Positions 21,961 to 33,300 of a stretch of DNA of 64,000 bases are shown one piece after another. How positions within the stretch are numbered: the first letter of the stretch is position 1; each line of letters begins with the position of its first letter. The position numbers and the translations under genes are program-made. Under the pieces are notes generated by a model. It saw nothing but the letters and a program-made list of their open reading frames with translations. It did not search any database and was not told the origin of the DNA. Source of the stretch: Megalobrama amblycephala (taxonomy: Eukaryota; Chordata; Actinopteri; Cypriniformes; Xenocyprididae); NCBI RefSeq assembly GCF_018812025.1, contig NC_063054.1:6064582-6128581 (forward strand), in the 5' to 3' direction.

Positions 21961-23100
21961 TTAAATAAACACTTCACAGAATCATTTTGAAATGTATTTG
22001 GTCAATGGATTATCATAACAGTTATTATGTGTCTGTTCTGACTTATGCACTGTTCTTATTTTTGAGGATCTACAAGTTTCACTTTTTAGAATTCATTAAA
22101 GTGAGACATTCATTATCATTATTAGAGGTTTTTTTTTTTTTTTTTTTTTTTTTTTGCAATTCAAGCTGATCATCTGCCTATTATGGCTACTTCTCATCAG
22201 TGTTCTCCGGGGTTAATTTGCTTTCCACACACTGATTGTTTTGCAAATTAGAGTTACATAATGTGTTGATGTCTCTGCTTGTATTAAAATGATAAAAAAA
22301 CACTATTGATTGATTTTAAGGTTATGTTGCATGTCATTGAATTTCATAATCATTTTGTAAAGCTGTTAGGTGATGTTTGCATAAGCTCCTAAACTCCAGA
22401 TGGAAATGCACTGCTATTTGTATGCGTTTACAAATGTTATCAGGCAGTTTCACTAAATGACATTTTATGCTGCATTGGTTTTGTTTTAGGCTGCTGGAAT
22501 AAAAATTGAATTCCAGACTTGTAATTGGGGATAAATAAAGGTTTTTAGATGGGGAAAAAAAATCTTTGTATGAGTCAAGTTAAAGGTAGAGTTAATTGAC
22601 ATTTTCATGTCATTCCAAACCTGTATTGCTTTTTACTGTGGAATACAAAAGGACATGCTTTGAAACATGTTTCTGCTGTTCCTTTTAAATACATCAATAT
22701 GGCATAGTTACCAGGAGCTAGAAGAGAACCATAAAATTCATCCATAACACTTGAGAAGTGATACAGTATGTTCCATGTCTTCTAAAGCCATATGATAGCT
22801 TTCTGGGATGAACAGCTGAAATTTTCAGTCATTATTCGGCTGCAAATCCTCCACTGTAGTTCTCAAATCTGTGTTATATTGGTACTTTATATTGAGTGAC
22901 TCATATTACACACACTATAACCAGATACATTATCCGTTTTTGTTCCGTCAAACAATGCCAAACGATGCGTCTCTAAGCAACACTATTTGCAACAGTCTTT
23001 TGACTATCAACACTAGCCTTAGCAATGCCCAACTTCCTACAATCAAATCAATTCCTAAGGATGAAATCAAATCAACACTGGGTCCGAAGGCAGCTGACTT
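21961..23100. other. Intergenic, AT-rich with repeat relics
   Basis: T-run at 22131-22155 ends a probable retroposed or slipped tract. From TTAA at 22578 (AGTTAAAGGTAGAGTTAATT, CATGTCATTCCAAACCTGTA) there is a half copy of a 'ttaaagg' palindromic element. Nothing gene-like. Confidence 0.45.
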
Positions 23101-23104
23101 TGTA

Positions 23105-23900
23105 TAATCACTGGCTGTGTCCGAAATCGCCCCCCATACCCTTAAGTAGGGCGATATTTGAGGGGACAGCCATTTGTAGTGGTGTCCGAAACCACAGTGG
23201 ACATTATCGAGTACACTCATTCAATCTCATAATGCACTGCAGTGACGAGTGTACAACCAGTGCATGCTCAACGGCTAGAGAATATGTAGTCTCAGCCTCA
23301 GATGTCACGCTCATTGACCATTGGCTGAAGGTCTGATGCAAATTGCACACTTAACTGGAAACACTTCAGGATTTTCGAAGTCAACATCTGGTTGGTTGAA
23401 TTCTACAGTATGTCCAGGAGATGTGCGTGTCGCATTCTTTAATGGTCTGCCTGGAAACAAATGCCGCGACGCCAAACCCCCTCATAGAAGAAGGCGGTGT
23501 CGTGTTTACAACTGTGACAATGAGCGCTTTCCACGATCAACTAAATGTGAGATTTTCAAAAGTATGTGAAGTTCGCGGCTCCATTGTTGCAGTAAACTTG
23601 CACAATGTTCTAGAATAAATAATTTATTAGATGCACACCGATCTATTATTGTAGGGACATCGACTTTACATTTTCACGCCACTAAACATGAACAAAAAGA
23701 ACTGTGATTGGTTGCGTTAAATGTCAGTCAAACATCCTCTTGGGCTGTCCTTGGCCAATGAAAGCTGCGAGAGTGTTCAGACCTTCTACCGTCAGTCAGA
23801 AAGTTTGGCTACACAAGACTAGAGAATACCCATAATGCACTATGATGGTCGCGCCAAATGAATTCCCGCATCTGACCAGAAGATGGCGCCCACTGCTGAA
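23105..23900. repeat. Relic with 'tggctgtgtccgaaatcgc' start
   Basis: Starts TGGCTGTGTCCGAAATCGCC and includes ATAATGCACTGCAGTGACG, matched inversely by ATACCCATAATGCACTATGA near 23825. This suggests a decayed inverted-terminus element. The short frames inside are not conserved proteins. Confidence 0.4.
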
Positions 23901-24152
23901 TCATCCATCCATTTTCCAAACCACTTGTCCAAGTTACAAATAGCCTAATTATAAAACAGCAAGCACAAACTATACAAAAGCAGCAGCCCTTTCAGCGCAC
24001 TCAGCGCCCAAATTCGCTCACTCGTTTTCATTCACTCCTTCAAGGGGGCTATATTTGTGAACTAATGTTGGGAATAGTGAATGAGGGTTAGGGGGGTCAC
24101 TGGCTGCATCCAAAATTGCATACTTCCCCACTATATAGTAGGTGAAAAACTA

Positions 24153-24512
24153 TGTGGCGACCAGGGGTGCGTTTCCCAAAGCGAACTATGGTCGCAAGTT
24201 CCGTCGTTACCAATAGAGTTCAATGGGACTTACGACCATAGTTGGCTAACGATGCTTTCGGGAAACTCACCCCAGGGCGGGCGAGAGCCGTGAGGGAACT
24301 GCGCGAGGCCGGTGGTGCGAGAGTTAATGAGCTCCACCTGGGAGGCGCACCGGCCTTGAGTCTCTCACGGTGGAGCTCCGGAAGCATAAAAGGAGGAGCG
24401 ACGACAGTGAAGGACGAGAGACTGGTGCGCCTCCCAGGTGGAGCTCATTAACTGTCGCGCCACCGGCCTCGCGCAGTTCCCCCACGGCTCTCGCCCGCCC
24501 TGGTCGCCACAA
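24153..24512. repeat. GC-rich long palindrome (arms about 87 bp)
   Basis: Left arm 24153-24166 + 24278-24350 and right arm 24425-24512 are near-perfect inverses (TGTGGCGACCAGGG ... CCCTGGTCGCCACA), around a 74 bp centre with GCATAAAAGGAGGAGC. TGTGG...CCACA ends recall LTR termini, so it may be an inverted LTR piece. Confidence 0.75.
24167..24271. mobile_element. 105 bp MITE inside the left arm of the palindrome
   Basis: Ends GTGCGTTTCCCAAAGC and GCTTTCGGGAAACTCACC are inverted. The insertion is flanked by CCAGGG on both sides (24161-24166 and 24272-24277). The uninterrupted right arm shows the empty site (CCGCCCTGGTCG). Confidence 0.8.
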
Positions 24513-24771
24513 ACAGTATGTGACAAAAGTAGTATGTCTGAATTCACAGTACTCATCAAAGAGTAGGCAAAAAGTGCCCGGATGACCTACTACTTCTGGC
24601 GAAATTCTGAAGTGCACATATGATGGACACTTTACTATTCCATGAGGCCATGGGAGAGGATTTGTGAACGGCAGTGAAGTGACACAACTGATACTGGTTG
24701 GTCACATGATAATGACAGCATGGCGAATGTAGTACATCCAGATTGCATTCTACACACACTGATACTATAGA

Positions 24772-24970
24772 ACAGGGGTTTCCAGCCCTGCTCCTGGAGA
24801 GCTACCGTCCTGCAGACTTCAGTTCCAACCCTTCGCCAACACACCTGTTTGTAACCTATCAAGCAACCCTGAACACCTTGATTAGCTGGTTCAGGTGTGT
24901 TTGATTGGGGTTGGAGCTGAAATCTGCAGGATGGTAGCTCTTCAGGAGCAGGGTTGGACACCCCTGCTAT
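24772..24970. mobile_element. Palindromic MITE ('cctgctcctggag' type)
   Basis: CAGCCCTGCTCCTGGAGAGC and GCTCTTCAGGAGCAGGGTTG are inverse ends around TTAGCTGGTTCAGGTGTGTT. Same family at 46404-46602. The termini begin CAGGGGTTTCC and end CACCCCTGC-like, suggesting hAT origin. Confidence 0.7.
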
Positions 24971-25052
24971 AGAACGCTACTTTTGTAGCGGCCGTGAAGT
25001 ACTTATTCAAAATAAGTACCTACTCAAGAGAAAATGCAATTTCGGACACTGC

Positions 25053-25694
25053 CACGGACTTGTTGCTTCACCCTTAAAAAGGAGCAAGGGGGAATGCTTA
25101 GGTAGCTAGCTTGAAGTCAGTCTAGTCAAATCAGGTATAGAAGTCTTTATTGCACATCCAAGCAGGTATTGTGTGTATATGTGCATGTGTCTGCGTGTGA
25201 GCGTGTGGTTTCTACAAAGGAACAGAGAAATACAGAGTTTTAGTTTACCAATAAAGAATGGTAAATCAGTACAAGGCAAGTACAATATCCCATTGAATTC
25301 ACAGGCAATGAAGTGATATAAACAATACATGAGGCCATCTACTCATACTATAAGCTAACTCAAGCACATGCCTAAACAGGAAATAAAACAAGCATGAATA
25401 ATAAACACTTTAGGCCAAACCTTAAGTCATACCAAATAATCGTTGAATATCAAACAAAAGCACTTACATAGTCAATTACGCACACGCAGAAAAAAACAAA
25501 GAAAGGAGTAAGACACAGTCCTCTGCACAGTACAGCCACATGCAACAGAAAGGGAAAGCTGTGGGCACAGGTGCAGCTAATAAAACCTGAGAGAGTCCTA
25601 ATTGGTTTGAGATTGGGTGGGTGGAGCTTGGGGCTAACAGGGAAATGAACAAGTTATGAGGGGTGTGGCACTTTCCTTGAGGCTGCAGCTTAAA
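25053..25694. other. Intergenic, no feature identified
   Basis: Single-copy-looking sequence with a GT/GC-rich patch near 25165-25210. Chance frames only. Confidence 0.4.
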
Positions 25695-26691
25695 GCCGAG
25701 TTCAGACTGCACGATTTTAGCCCCGATTTTGGCTCGCCGACAGGTTTTGAGAAAAATGCCCGAAATCACAGGCAAATCGGTGCTCGTTCACGCGAGTGAC
25801 AATCACGCAGTGTGAATGAGCAAAGACGTGATCTGAGAGAATCGCAGACGAGTCGCCGACACCCGTGAGATATTTGGCATGCTAAATATCTGGACCTGTC
25901 GGCGATTCAAAATCCTGCAGTGTGAAAAGTGTTCTGACTGAAAACTACATCGACAATGACCGACAGCCAATGAGAGAGCAAGATACAGAGCAGCGGAGAG
26001 TTTGGGGAGGAGTTATAGACCACAATATCAGCAAGCATGGCTTCGTTTCAGATAAACATTACAATTATATCAAACAGAAACAAAGCACAAACATTTGCTT
26101 GACCATCAGCAGCAGCACATTGAAAAGTTATGTATTTTGCTCCAACTGTCGTTGCAGAACACACAATCCTTGTTCTTCGTGTCTCCCCAAACATTTCCTT
26201 CTCCATATTCTTCTTTTCTTTATGTTGTTTTCGCTGCAAATCAGCGCACAGGCAATTCGTATTTCAAGCTTCTTGCGGGCTACTATTTTTAATAATAATC
26301 CCACCGTGTGTCTCAATCAGCTCCCTAGTTCAGTAGTCAGGGCACTGATCAGGGTATCAGCCACATTCGCTTTCATTATATACTGATTCACGACCTAGGG
26401 AGCTAGGGAGCTGATTGAGACACAGGGCCAGTCTCACGTGAGAACTCTGGTCTTGCGCGCGTTGTTTCCTTGTCATGTCTCGCGTGTGTTTGGTTGTGAA
26501 ACGTAGTTTGCGTGCCAGACAGAGTTGTCGGCGATTCTTCCTATTGTAAAGTCATGCAGTGTGAAACCTTCTGTCGCCGATCCATCGTGCAGTATGAACA
26601 TAGCAGCAACTGAATGCTGGCCAAGATAGTCATGCAGTGTGAAAAGAACAGTGACCCGACTACTTTGAAAAACGTGCAGTCTGAACTCGGC
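25695..26691. mobile_element. 'gagttcagactgca' element, copy 1
   Basis: Ends GCCGAGTTCAGACTGCACG and CGTGCAGTCTGAACTCGGC are perfect inverses. The subterminal words ACGATTTTAGCCCCGATTTT and CGATTCAAAATCC recur in copy 2. It holds a nested insertion at 26304-26427 and a segment (about 26048-26181) that copy 2 lacks. Confidence 0.8.
26304..26427. mobile_element. 124 bp insertion with 'gtgtctcaatcagctccctag' ends
   Basis: Inverted ends (TGTGTCTCAATCAGCTCCCT and AGGGAGCTGATTGAGACACA), flanked by CCA at 26301-26303 and 26428-26430. Copy 2 has a single CCA at 27172-27174, which is the empty site. Confidence 0.85.
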
Positions 26692-26695
26692 ATAA

Positions 26696-27444
26696 GCCGA
26701 GGCACGATTTTAGCCCCGATTTTGGCTCGCCAACAGGTTTTGAGAAATAGCCGACAAATGCCCGAAATCACAGGCAAATCGGTGCTCCGTTCACACGAGT
26801 GACAATCGCGCAGCGTGAATGAGCAAAAGACACGATCTGAGAGAATCGCCGACGAGTCACCGACACCCGTGAGATATTTGGCATGTTAAATATCTGGACC
26901 TGTCGGCGATTCAAAATCCTGCTGTGTGAAAAGTGGTTCTGACTGAAAACTACATTCGGCGATGACCGACAGCCAATGAGAGAGCAAAGATACAGAGCAG
27001 CGGGGGGTTCAGGGAGGAGTTATAGACTACAATATCAGCAAGCATGGCTTCGTCTCCCCAACCATTTCCTCCTCCATATTCTTCTTTTCTTTTTCTTGTT
27101 TTCGCTGCAAATCAGTGCACAGGCAATTTGTATTTCAAGCTTCTTGCGGGCTACCATTTTTAATAATAATCCCAGTCTCACGTGAGAACTCCAGTCTTGC
27201 ACGCGTGATATTGCGTTGTTTCCTTGTCACATCTCGCGTGTGTTTGGTTGTGAAACGTAGTTTGCGTGCCAGACAGAGCTGTCAGCGATTCTTCCTATTG
27301 TAAATTCATGCAGTGTGAAACATTCTGTCGCCGATCCATCGTGCAGTTTGAACACAGCAGCGACTGAATGCTGGCCAAGATAGTCATGTAGTGTGAAAAG
27401 AACAGTGACCCGACTACTTTGAAAATCCGTGCAGTCTGAACTCA
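26696..27444. mobile_element. 'gagttcagactgca' element, copy 2 (tandem to copy 1)
   Basis: Begins a few bases after copy 1 with GCCGAGGCACGATTTTAG, where 9 bases of the terminus (TTCAGACTG) are missing, and ends at GTGCAGTCTGAACTCAG. Relative to copy 1 it lacks the insertion and about 134 bp between two CTTCGT words. Confidence 0.75.
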
Positions 27445-27935
27445 GTGTTAGGGACACAAAACTTCCCAACAACCCTATTGACCTCATGTAGCTACTTTTC
27501 AGGACTGCGCTCGTTGTGCCTCTGGTTTGTATTTCCACATCATGAAGGATAAGATCTTACAGATTTATGAATAAACCACTCATTTTAAAATCTTCCGGTC
27601 TGCTGACATTTGTTATGACATCCGCTTTTACAACATTACAATGCTCATGATAACTTTCGTTAACTCTACAATAAGTAAATCCACTTCACCAGCTAATTAC
27701 TCTTTGACAACGATGCCATAAGGATCTACCATAAATGGAATTTCAAAGACAAAATTCTAAAGGAATGCGTTTTGAACCATGCACCGGGAGCATCGTCTAT
27801 GATAGGGAGTACCGGCACTTTTAATTTTTCCAATTCAACCACTGCACATAAGGTATAACCCAATGACTTATGCGTCTACATTTCCGACTTGAATGCGTAA
27901 CGTCATAATAATAATATTCACCAATGCGAAAAAAA
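27445..27935. other. Intergenic, no feature identified
   Basis: Unremarkable sequence; an AAAAAAAGAAGAAACGAAGAAG tract near 27929-27951 leads into the next repeat. Confidence 0.4.
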
Positions 27936-27949
27936 AAGAAGAAACGAAG

Positions 27950-28770
27950 AAGAGCAGCTGCAAGCAACGATGAAAGGGCCCTCGCACCTGGGGCCACCGC
28001 CACCTGGTGGCCTTAGGAAAAAGGGCCACACTTCCTGCTGCCAACAGGTGGCACTTTGACTATAACTGAATATTGCCATGTAGATGTCTTCAGGCCAAGA
28101 CTGTTATCAAACATGTGAAGTTTGGACCAAATTGGACATTGTATGCCTGAGTTACAGTAACTTCCTATTTCATGGAAGTTAATGTTGCATGATTTAACGT
28201 GTTTTTAGCATGTTTGACACTTCATGGCATATACAAATTATGTTTCTGGGAGTGAATTACAGTGCATGCTATTTCCTGTTGCCAGCTGGTGGTGCTATGA
28301 CTAACTGAATATTGGTATATAGATGTCTTTAGGCTAGGACTCTTATCACACATGTGATGTTTGGGGCAGATCATACACTGTATACCTGAGTAACAGCTTC
28401 ATTTTTCACGGCAAAACAACAGACTTTGTCAGGCTGCCACGGACACGCCCTTCAGTGAAAACTCAAGACCTTCGCAATTTAACATCGCTAAGGCCTTATG
28501 ATTAGACAGTTGGACATATGAAGTTGATCTGGTTAAATCTCTATGAGGGGTTAATCACAGTGTAAAACATGACATTCCTGTTGCCCACAGGTACTTAGCG
28601 ATATGACTGTAATTGAATATTGCCATGTAGATGTCTTAAGGACAGGACTCTAATAAAACGTGAAGTTGGGGCAGATCGGACTTTGTATGCCCGAGTTTCA
28701 TCAACTTCCTGTTTCATGGCAAAACATCGAAATATGTCAGGCCGCCACGGACACGCCCTTCAAAGAAAAC
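27950..28770. repeat. Transposon relic with three degenerate units of about 270 bp
   Basis: 'actgaatattgccatgtagatgtctt' recurs at about 28063, 28302 and 28610. Each is followed by GACTnTTATCA, a 'gtatgcctgagtt' phrase and, in two cases, CCACGGACACGCCCTTCA. The sequence resumes at 29473 after the nested palindrome. Confidence 0.65.
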
Positions 28771-29472
28771 TTAAAGGGTTAGTTCACCCAAAAATGAAAA
28801 TAATGTCATTTATTACTCACCCTCATGCCGTTCCACACCCGTAAGACCTTCGTTAATCTTTGGAACACAAATTAAGATATTTTTGTTGAAATCCAACGAC
28901 ATGTGAGTACAGTGGTTCAATATTAATATTATAAAGCAACGAGAAAATTTTTGGTGTGCCAAAAAAACAAAATAACGACTTATTTAGTGACGGCCGATTT
29001 CAAAACACTGCTTAAAGCTTCGTAACATAATGAATCAGCGTATTGAATCATGATTCGGATCGCATGTCAAACCGCCAAACTGCTGAAATCACGTGACTTT
29101 GGCGCTCCGAACAGCTGATTCGACACGCTGATTCATTATGCTCCGAAGCTTCCTGAAGCAGTGTTTTGAAATCGGCCATCACTATAAAAGTCGTTATTTT
29201 GGTGTTTTGGCACACCAAAAATTTTCTCGTTGCTTTATAATATTAATATTGAACCACTGTACTTGCATGAACTGATTTAAATATGTTTTTAGTACCTTTA
29301 TGGATCTTGAGAGAGGAAATGTCATTGCTCCCTATGCAGGCCTCACGGAGCCATCGGAATCTTAATTTGTGTTCCGAAGATTAACGAAGGTCTTATGGGT
29401 GTGGAACAGCATAAGGGTAACTGTAAGTAATAAATGACAGAATTTTCATTTTTGGGTGAACTAACCCTTTAA
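28771..29472. mobile_element. TTAA-flanked palindromic element, family C (complete, about 700 bp)
   Basis: TTAA at 28771-28774 and 29469-29472. Ends AAAGGGTTAGTTCACCCAAA and TTTGGGTGAACTAACCCTTT are perfect inverses, and the arms stay complementary for about 330 bp (for example TTTATAATATTAATATTGAA on both sides). No coding capacity. It interrupts the host relic within GAAAACTTAAAGTCGC. Confidence 0.85.
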
Positions 29473-29830
29473 AGTCGCAAAGGCCTTTACTGTAGATTAG
29501 ACTGACCAAATATGATGATCTGATTAAAGCTCTAGGAGTTTGTTAAATAACAACATCTGGAAAATTCAAAATATCTCACTTCCTGTTGGGTTTTCAGATT
29601 TTGCACCCAGGGACTTTTTTGTAGGTATTGGGCTGTTACATGTGTCTACCGAATTTCATTGTCCGTGAAACATGTGTGCAAAGTTTCATGAGTTTTCGAG
29701 CATGTTTCGGCCCTCAAAAATGTGATTCATTTTGGAAAAGAAGAAGAACTGACCGAGCAATTACAATAGGGTCCTCACACCATCGGTGTGAAAAAGAAGA
29801 AGAAGAAGAAGAAGAAAAACGAACAAATGG
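29473..29830. repeat. Distal part of the 27950-28770 relic
   Basis: Continues the host repeat, ending in a (GAA)n tract at 29794-29818. Confidence 0.5.
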
Positions 29831-30281
29831 AGTAATACAGTGGAAAGTCCCAATGTGTTTGAGCAACACATAAGCACTCTTGGAACACTGCTTACCGAAA
29901 CTAGTATAACATTCTTCAGAACATAATTTTTTGTGCTCCACAAAAGAAAGATATAAGGGTGAATAAATACTGACAGAACTTCAGTTCTAACCCTAACCCT
30001 TTAAATCATCATTTCTTTAATAACAATCCCTTAACTAATCAGAAGAGGGCACTACGAGACTAAAGTATGTTTGTGCTATTAATCCAAAAGCCTTAATATC
30101 GCCATAGGCCACTCTATTTTTTCAAAAAGAGTACATTTAATGAAAAAATCATTTGTATTTAGTGAAATGTTTCAAATCAGAATTGTAATGATATTCCAAA
30201 GAGTGAATATAACCAAAATTCTAACACAAGGGGCCAATGTCCCTTCCTAGCCTCTTGAAACATTTGTCCGTTCTCTTTCAG
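29831..30281. other. Intergenic before the first predicted begain exon
   Basis: AT-rich, no clear repeat structure. Two TAACCC words at 29991-30001 are not a telomeric tract. Ends in the acceptor-like CCGTTCTCTTTCAG at 30268-30281. Confidence 0.4.
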
Positions 30282-30362
30282 TTGGGCAACAGACTGCCTC
30301 TCTTTATGAGCTCTGCCTGTCCTCCAGTTTCCATGGATACTTCAGCACTGACTCCAGGAGAA
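30282..30362 (+). CDS. begain: Predicted first coding exon (ATG at 30306)
   Basis: 81 bp between a good acceptor (TTCTCTTTCAG) and a consensus donor (AA|GTGAGT). In phase 0 it reads MSSACPPVSMDTSALTPGE from ATG 30306 and joins in frame to QEFHGVMDPACKMYNQL of the exon at 39493. Bases 30282-30305 would be 5' UTR, or coding if an earlier exon exists. A second frame is also open, so the reading is not unique. Confidence 0.4.
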
Positions 30363-33300
30363 GTGAGTGGGCTCAGTATGTTTGAGACATAATTAATGAC
30401 AATGGATTACAGTCAGTGAGCGCCCTGAGCTCCTGCAAAAGAAGCTTAACCTCACATACACTATAATTAGTGTTCATGAAAGAGGACTAAACATAAAACA
30501 TAGACTCACAGTTCTGGCTGAATTGCACTATCCTTTCAGTCAGAGGTGATATTTCTGCGGCTGAGGTGATGTGTGTATGTGCCAGTTTGCACGTTCTGGG
30601 TATTGGGAGAAGTGTGGCTGCGACACGCGTGGGTGTAATGGCATTAGAAAGTCATGCTTGGGAGCTTGGATATTTCAGAGTGTAACTGAGACTATATGTG
30701 AAACATGAATTTTGGTGTTATTGGTGATGTTGATACAGCGTATGTTGCATTCACGGTTTCATATTGTGATTATAAATCAGTTTTAGATTTATACTAGCTC
30801 AACTCGTTGTAGATGTTATTATAAAACAAAATATCCAAACTAAAAACGGATTCAAATGATCCAGTTCTCAAACTGCTTTGAATCTGAACACAAAAGTGGA
30901 TTTTTAGTGTTTCACTGAAAGATGATGAGGAAACATCTTTGAAAACAGATTTGAAATACTGTTTCTGTGAGCCCTTGAATGTTGAGTATGTTTACACTGT
31001 AAGCCAAACCCACAGATTGAGCAGACTAGTGTTTTTCCCTCGCATTTTCTGTAATGTAATGTAATGAAATGCATTCAGGTCAGACCAACCCTCGTCTTGC
31101 CTGTGGGACTCCCAGAGCACAATGGTTTCCAGGTCAACAGGAACTAGAACCAGTAGTCAGAAAAACACCATGACAGCATGTCTTTCACAGTGAAGCATTT
31201 AAAAGATTCATAAAAGTATGATTGGCAGCTCTAGTTTCACCCACTCTGTGAGTTCTCCTGAATTATATTTAAATCTGTCCCAGTGAGACACATTGACTAT
31301 GCTGCTTCATGGCTTCTACAAAAACATCATGCCTGGTCCAATAAGGCCATCTCTCTGCTCTCAACACTGTATGATGAGAGATAAGCAGTGCACTAAAAGA
31401 ATAACCTTCTGGGATTTGTAAAAAAATTTGTTTTTATTTTATTCCAATTTATGGAGCTTAGTTATCATACTATGGAAGCTTGTTTCTGCCATGGAATAAA
31501 AAATACAAAAGGTAATTGTGACTTTTTGTTTACATCTTGCGATTGTGACTTTTTTTTCAAAATTGTGAGATAAAAACAATTCTGAGCAAATTCTCACAAT
31601 TCAGAAAAATAAACTCAACTGCAAGGACTTTTTTTCTCCAAATTGTAACATTTAAACTCACAATTTTGAGTTACCAATTCTGACAAAAAAAAGTCAGCTT
31701 ACAATTCTGACATTTTCTTGCAATTGCAAGTTTATATCTCACAATTCTGAAAAAAAAGTCACAATAGCGAGAAAAAAGTCAAATATTATTCCATATGATA
31801 CAATTTGAAGCATAAGAAACATGATTTTTTTTTATATAAAAGAAAAACTGTATGTCCTCGAATAATGCAGAACATGGCAAGATGTTTTTCATTGATAAAT
31901 AAGCATTTTTTACAGTAAAAATGTTAATGGAAATATTTTAAATTTTCTTCTTTAATGTCCTCTGTAACAATGGATACACTAAAGAGTTGAGTCAGAATTC
32001 CTTCAGTGCTTTTCAGAAATGCCAGCTTCCATTACATGAACCATACCTCCTTAGTTAGTACACATTTTGGGCATAAATTAGAATTTTTTTCCCAAAGTAA
32101 TAAATAGTGTGCATACATGTACATACACAGACACACACACACACAAACTACACTACTGTTAGGGGTCAGTAAGATTTTTTTTTTTTTTTTTTTTCAGAAG
32201 AACAGCATTTATTTGAAATAGATTTTTTGTAAAATGTAAATAATATCTGAACTCGAAAAGTCAAAAAGGACTAATTTTGTTCAATTTCAAATCTTTTTTG
32301 AATAAAACTGTTCATTTCTTTCAAAAACATACTTTTCTGCTTTTACAACCCCAAAGAAACATTTAAAAAAGGCAATTAAATATAATTAAATTTTTAGCCA
32401 TATTTTCTTAGTTAAAGGTGCAATATGTAAGAATTTTGCATTAAAATATCCAAAAACCATTAGGCCATTGTTATATATTTTGTTCACTTGAGTACTTACA
32501 ATATCCCAAATGTTTCTAACTATTTTTAAATCGTGAGAAAATTGCAATTTTAACCAAGGCTCCAGGACGTGTGAGGAGTCGCCTGTCAATTGCGCCATAT
32601 CCGCGTTACCCTCGGTCTGCCTCGGTTTCTGGTTTTATTTTGTAGAAACCATGGAAACACCAAAGATGCTTTAATATTTACATGTTTTAATAGACAAGGG
32701 AACAACTGTTTTGATATATTTATAGACAGAAAACTAATTTTTATATAGCTCAACACGTTTAGTCTTATTGTTTAAATCTAATTTTCTTGATTTTTTTTTG
32801 TTGCGAGTACCATGCTTTACCATGCCTCAGAGAAAAACACTATTTTGTCAGGAAGCTAACATAGCGTAATCAGATGCAGCTTTATTTTTAGTAACAGTAA
32901 TACAGAATTTTCTTCATCATACAATACATTTTAAAATTAATTGCATGCCATTTATCAACACATTATTAATTGCATGCCATTTTATCACACGTTATACTAC
33001 AATAACGTTAATAATCGCATCCATGAACATGATTTCTTCCCGAGTCCAGTCCCGATTCTTTTGCACCGGCTGTGAGGTGAAGACCACATGTCCCAAGATT
33101 CCACGCTCAAACTTGCCGTCATCAAGCTATGCCTTTGTTTTGAATAGGCCTCTAGCGACCTCTAGCGGACAGAAAATCTTACATATTGCACCTTTAAATC
33201 CCCCAGTCAGGTCTCCAAAGAAAAGCAAATATCTTTTCTGGAGGACAAATGGAATTGCTGGGCCCCAAAAAGATAAGATCTCTCCAGACTAACCAAAGGT

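Larger units (their letters stand above)
24105..25052. mobile_element. Composite element, 'cactggctgcatccaaaattgcatac' type with nested insertions
   Basis: Outer ends TGGCTGCATCCAAAATTGCA and TGCAATTTCGGACACTGCCA are inverted. A diverged relative lies at 37465-37828, with shared CCCGGATGACCTACTACTTC and GATGGACACTTTACTAT. Inside are the GC-rich palindrome 24153-24512, the insertion 24167-24271 and the palindromic element 24772-24970. Confidence 0.7.

Noticed and set aside
24324..24617. GC-rich opposing frames of 60 to 97 codons
   Set aside because: Palindrome arms give mirror-image frames on both strands; no domain seen.
29988..30001. Telomere-like TAACCC repeats
   Set aside because: Only two copies (CTAACCCTAACCC); chance or slippage.
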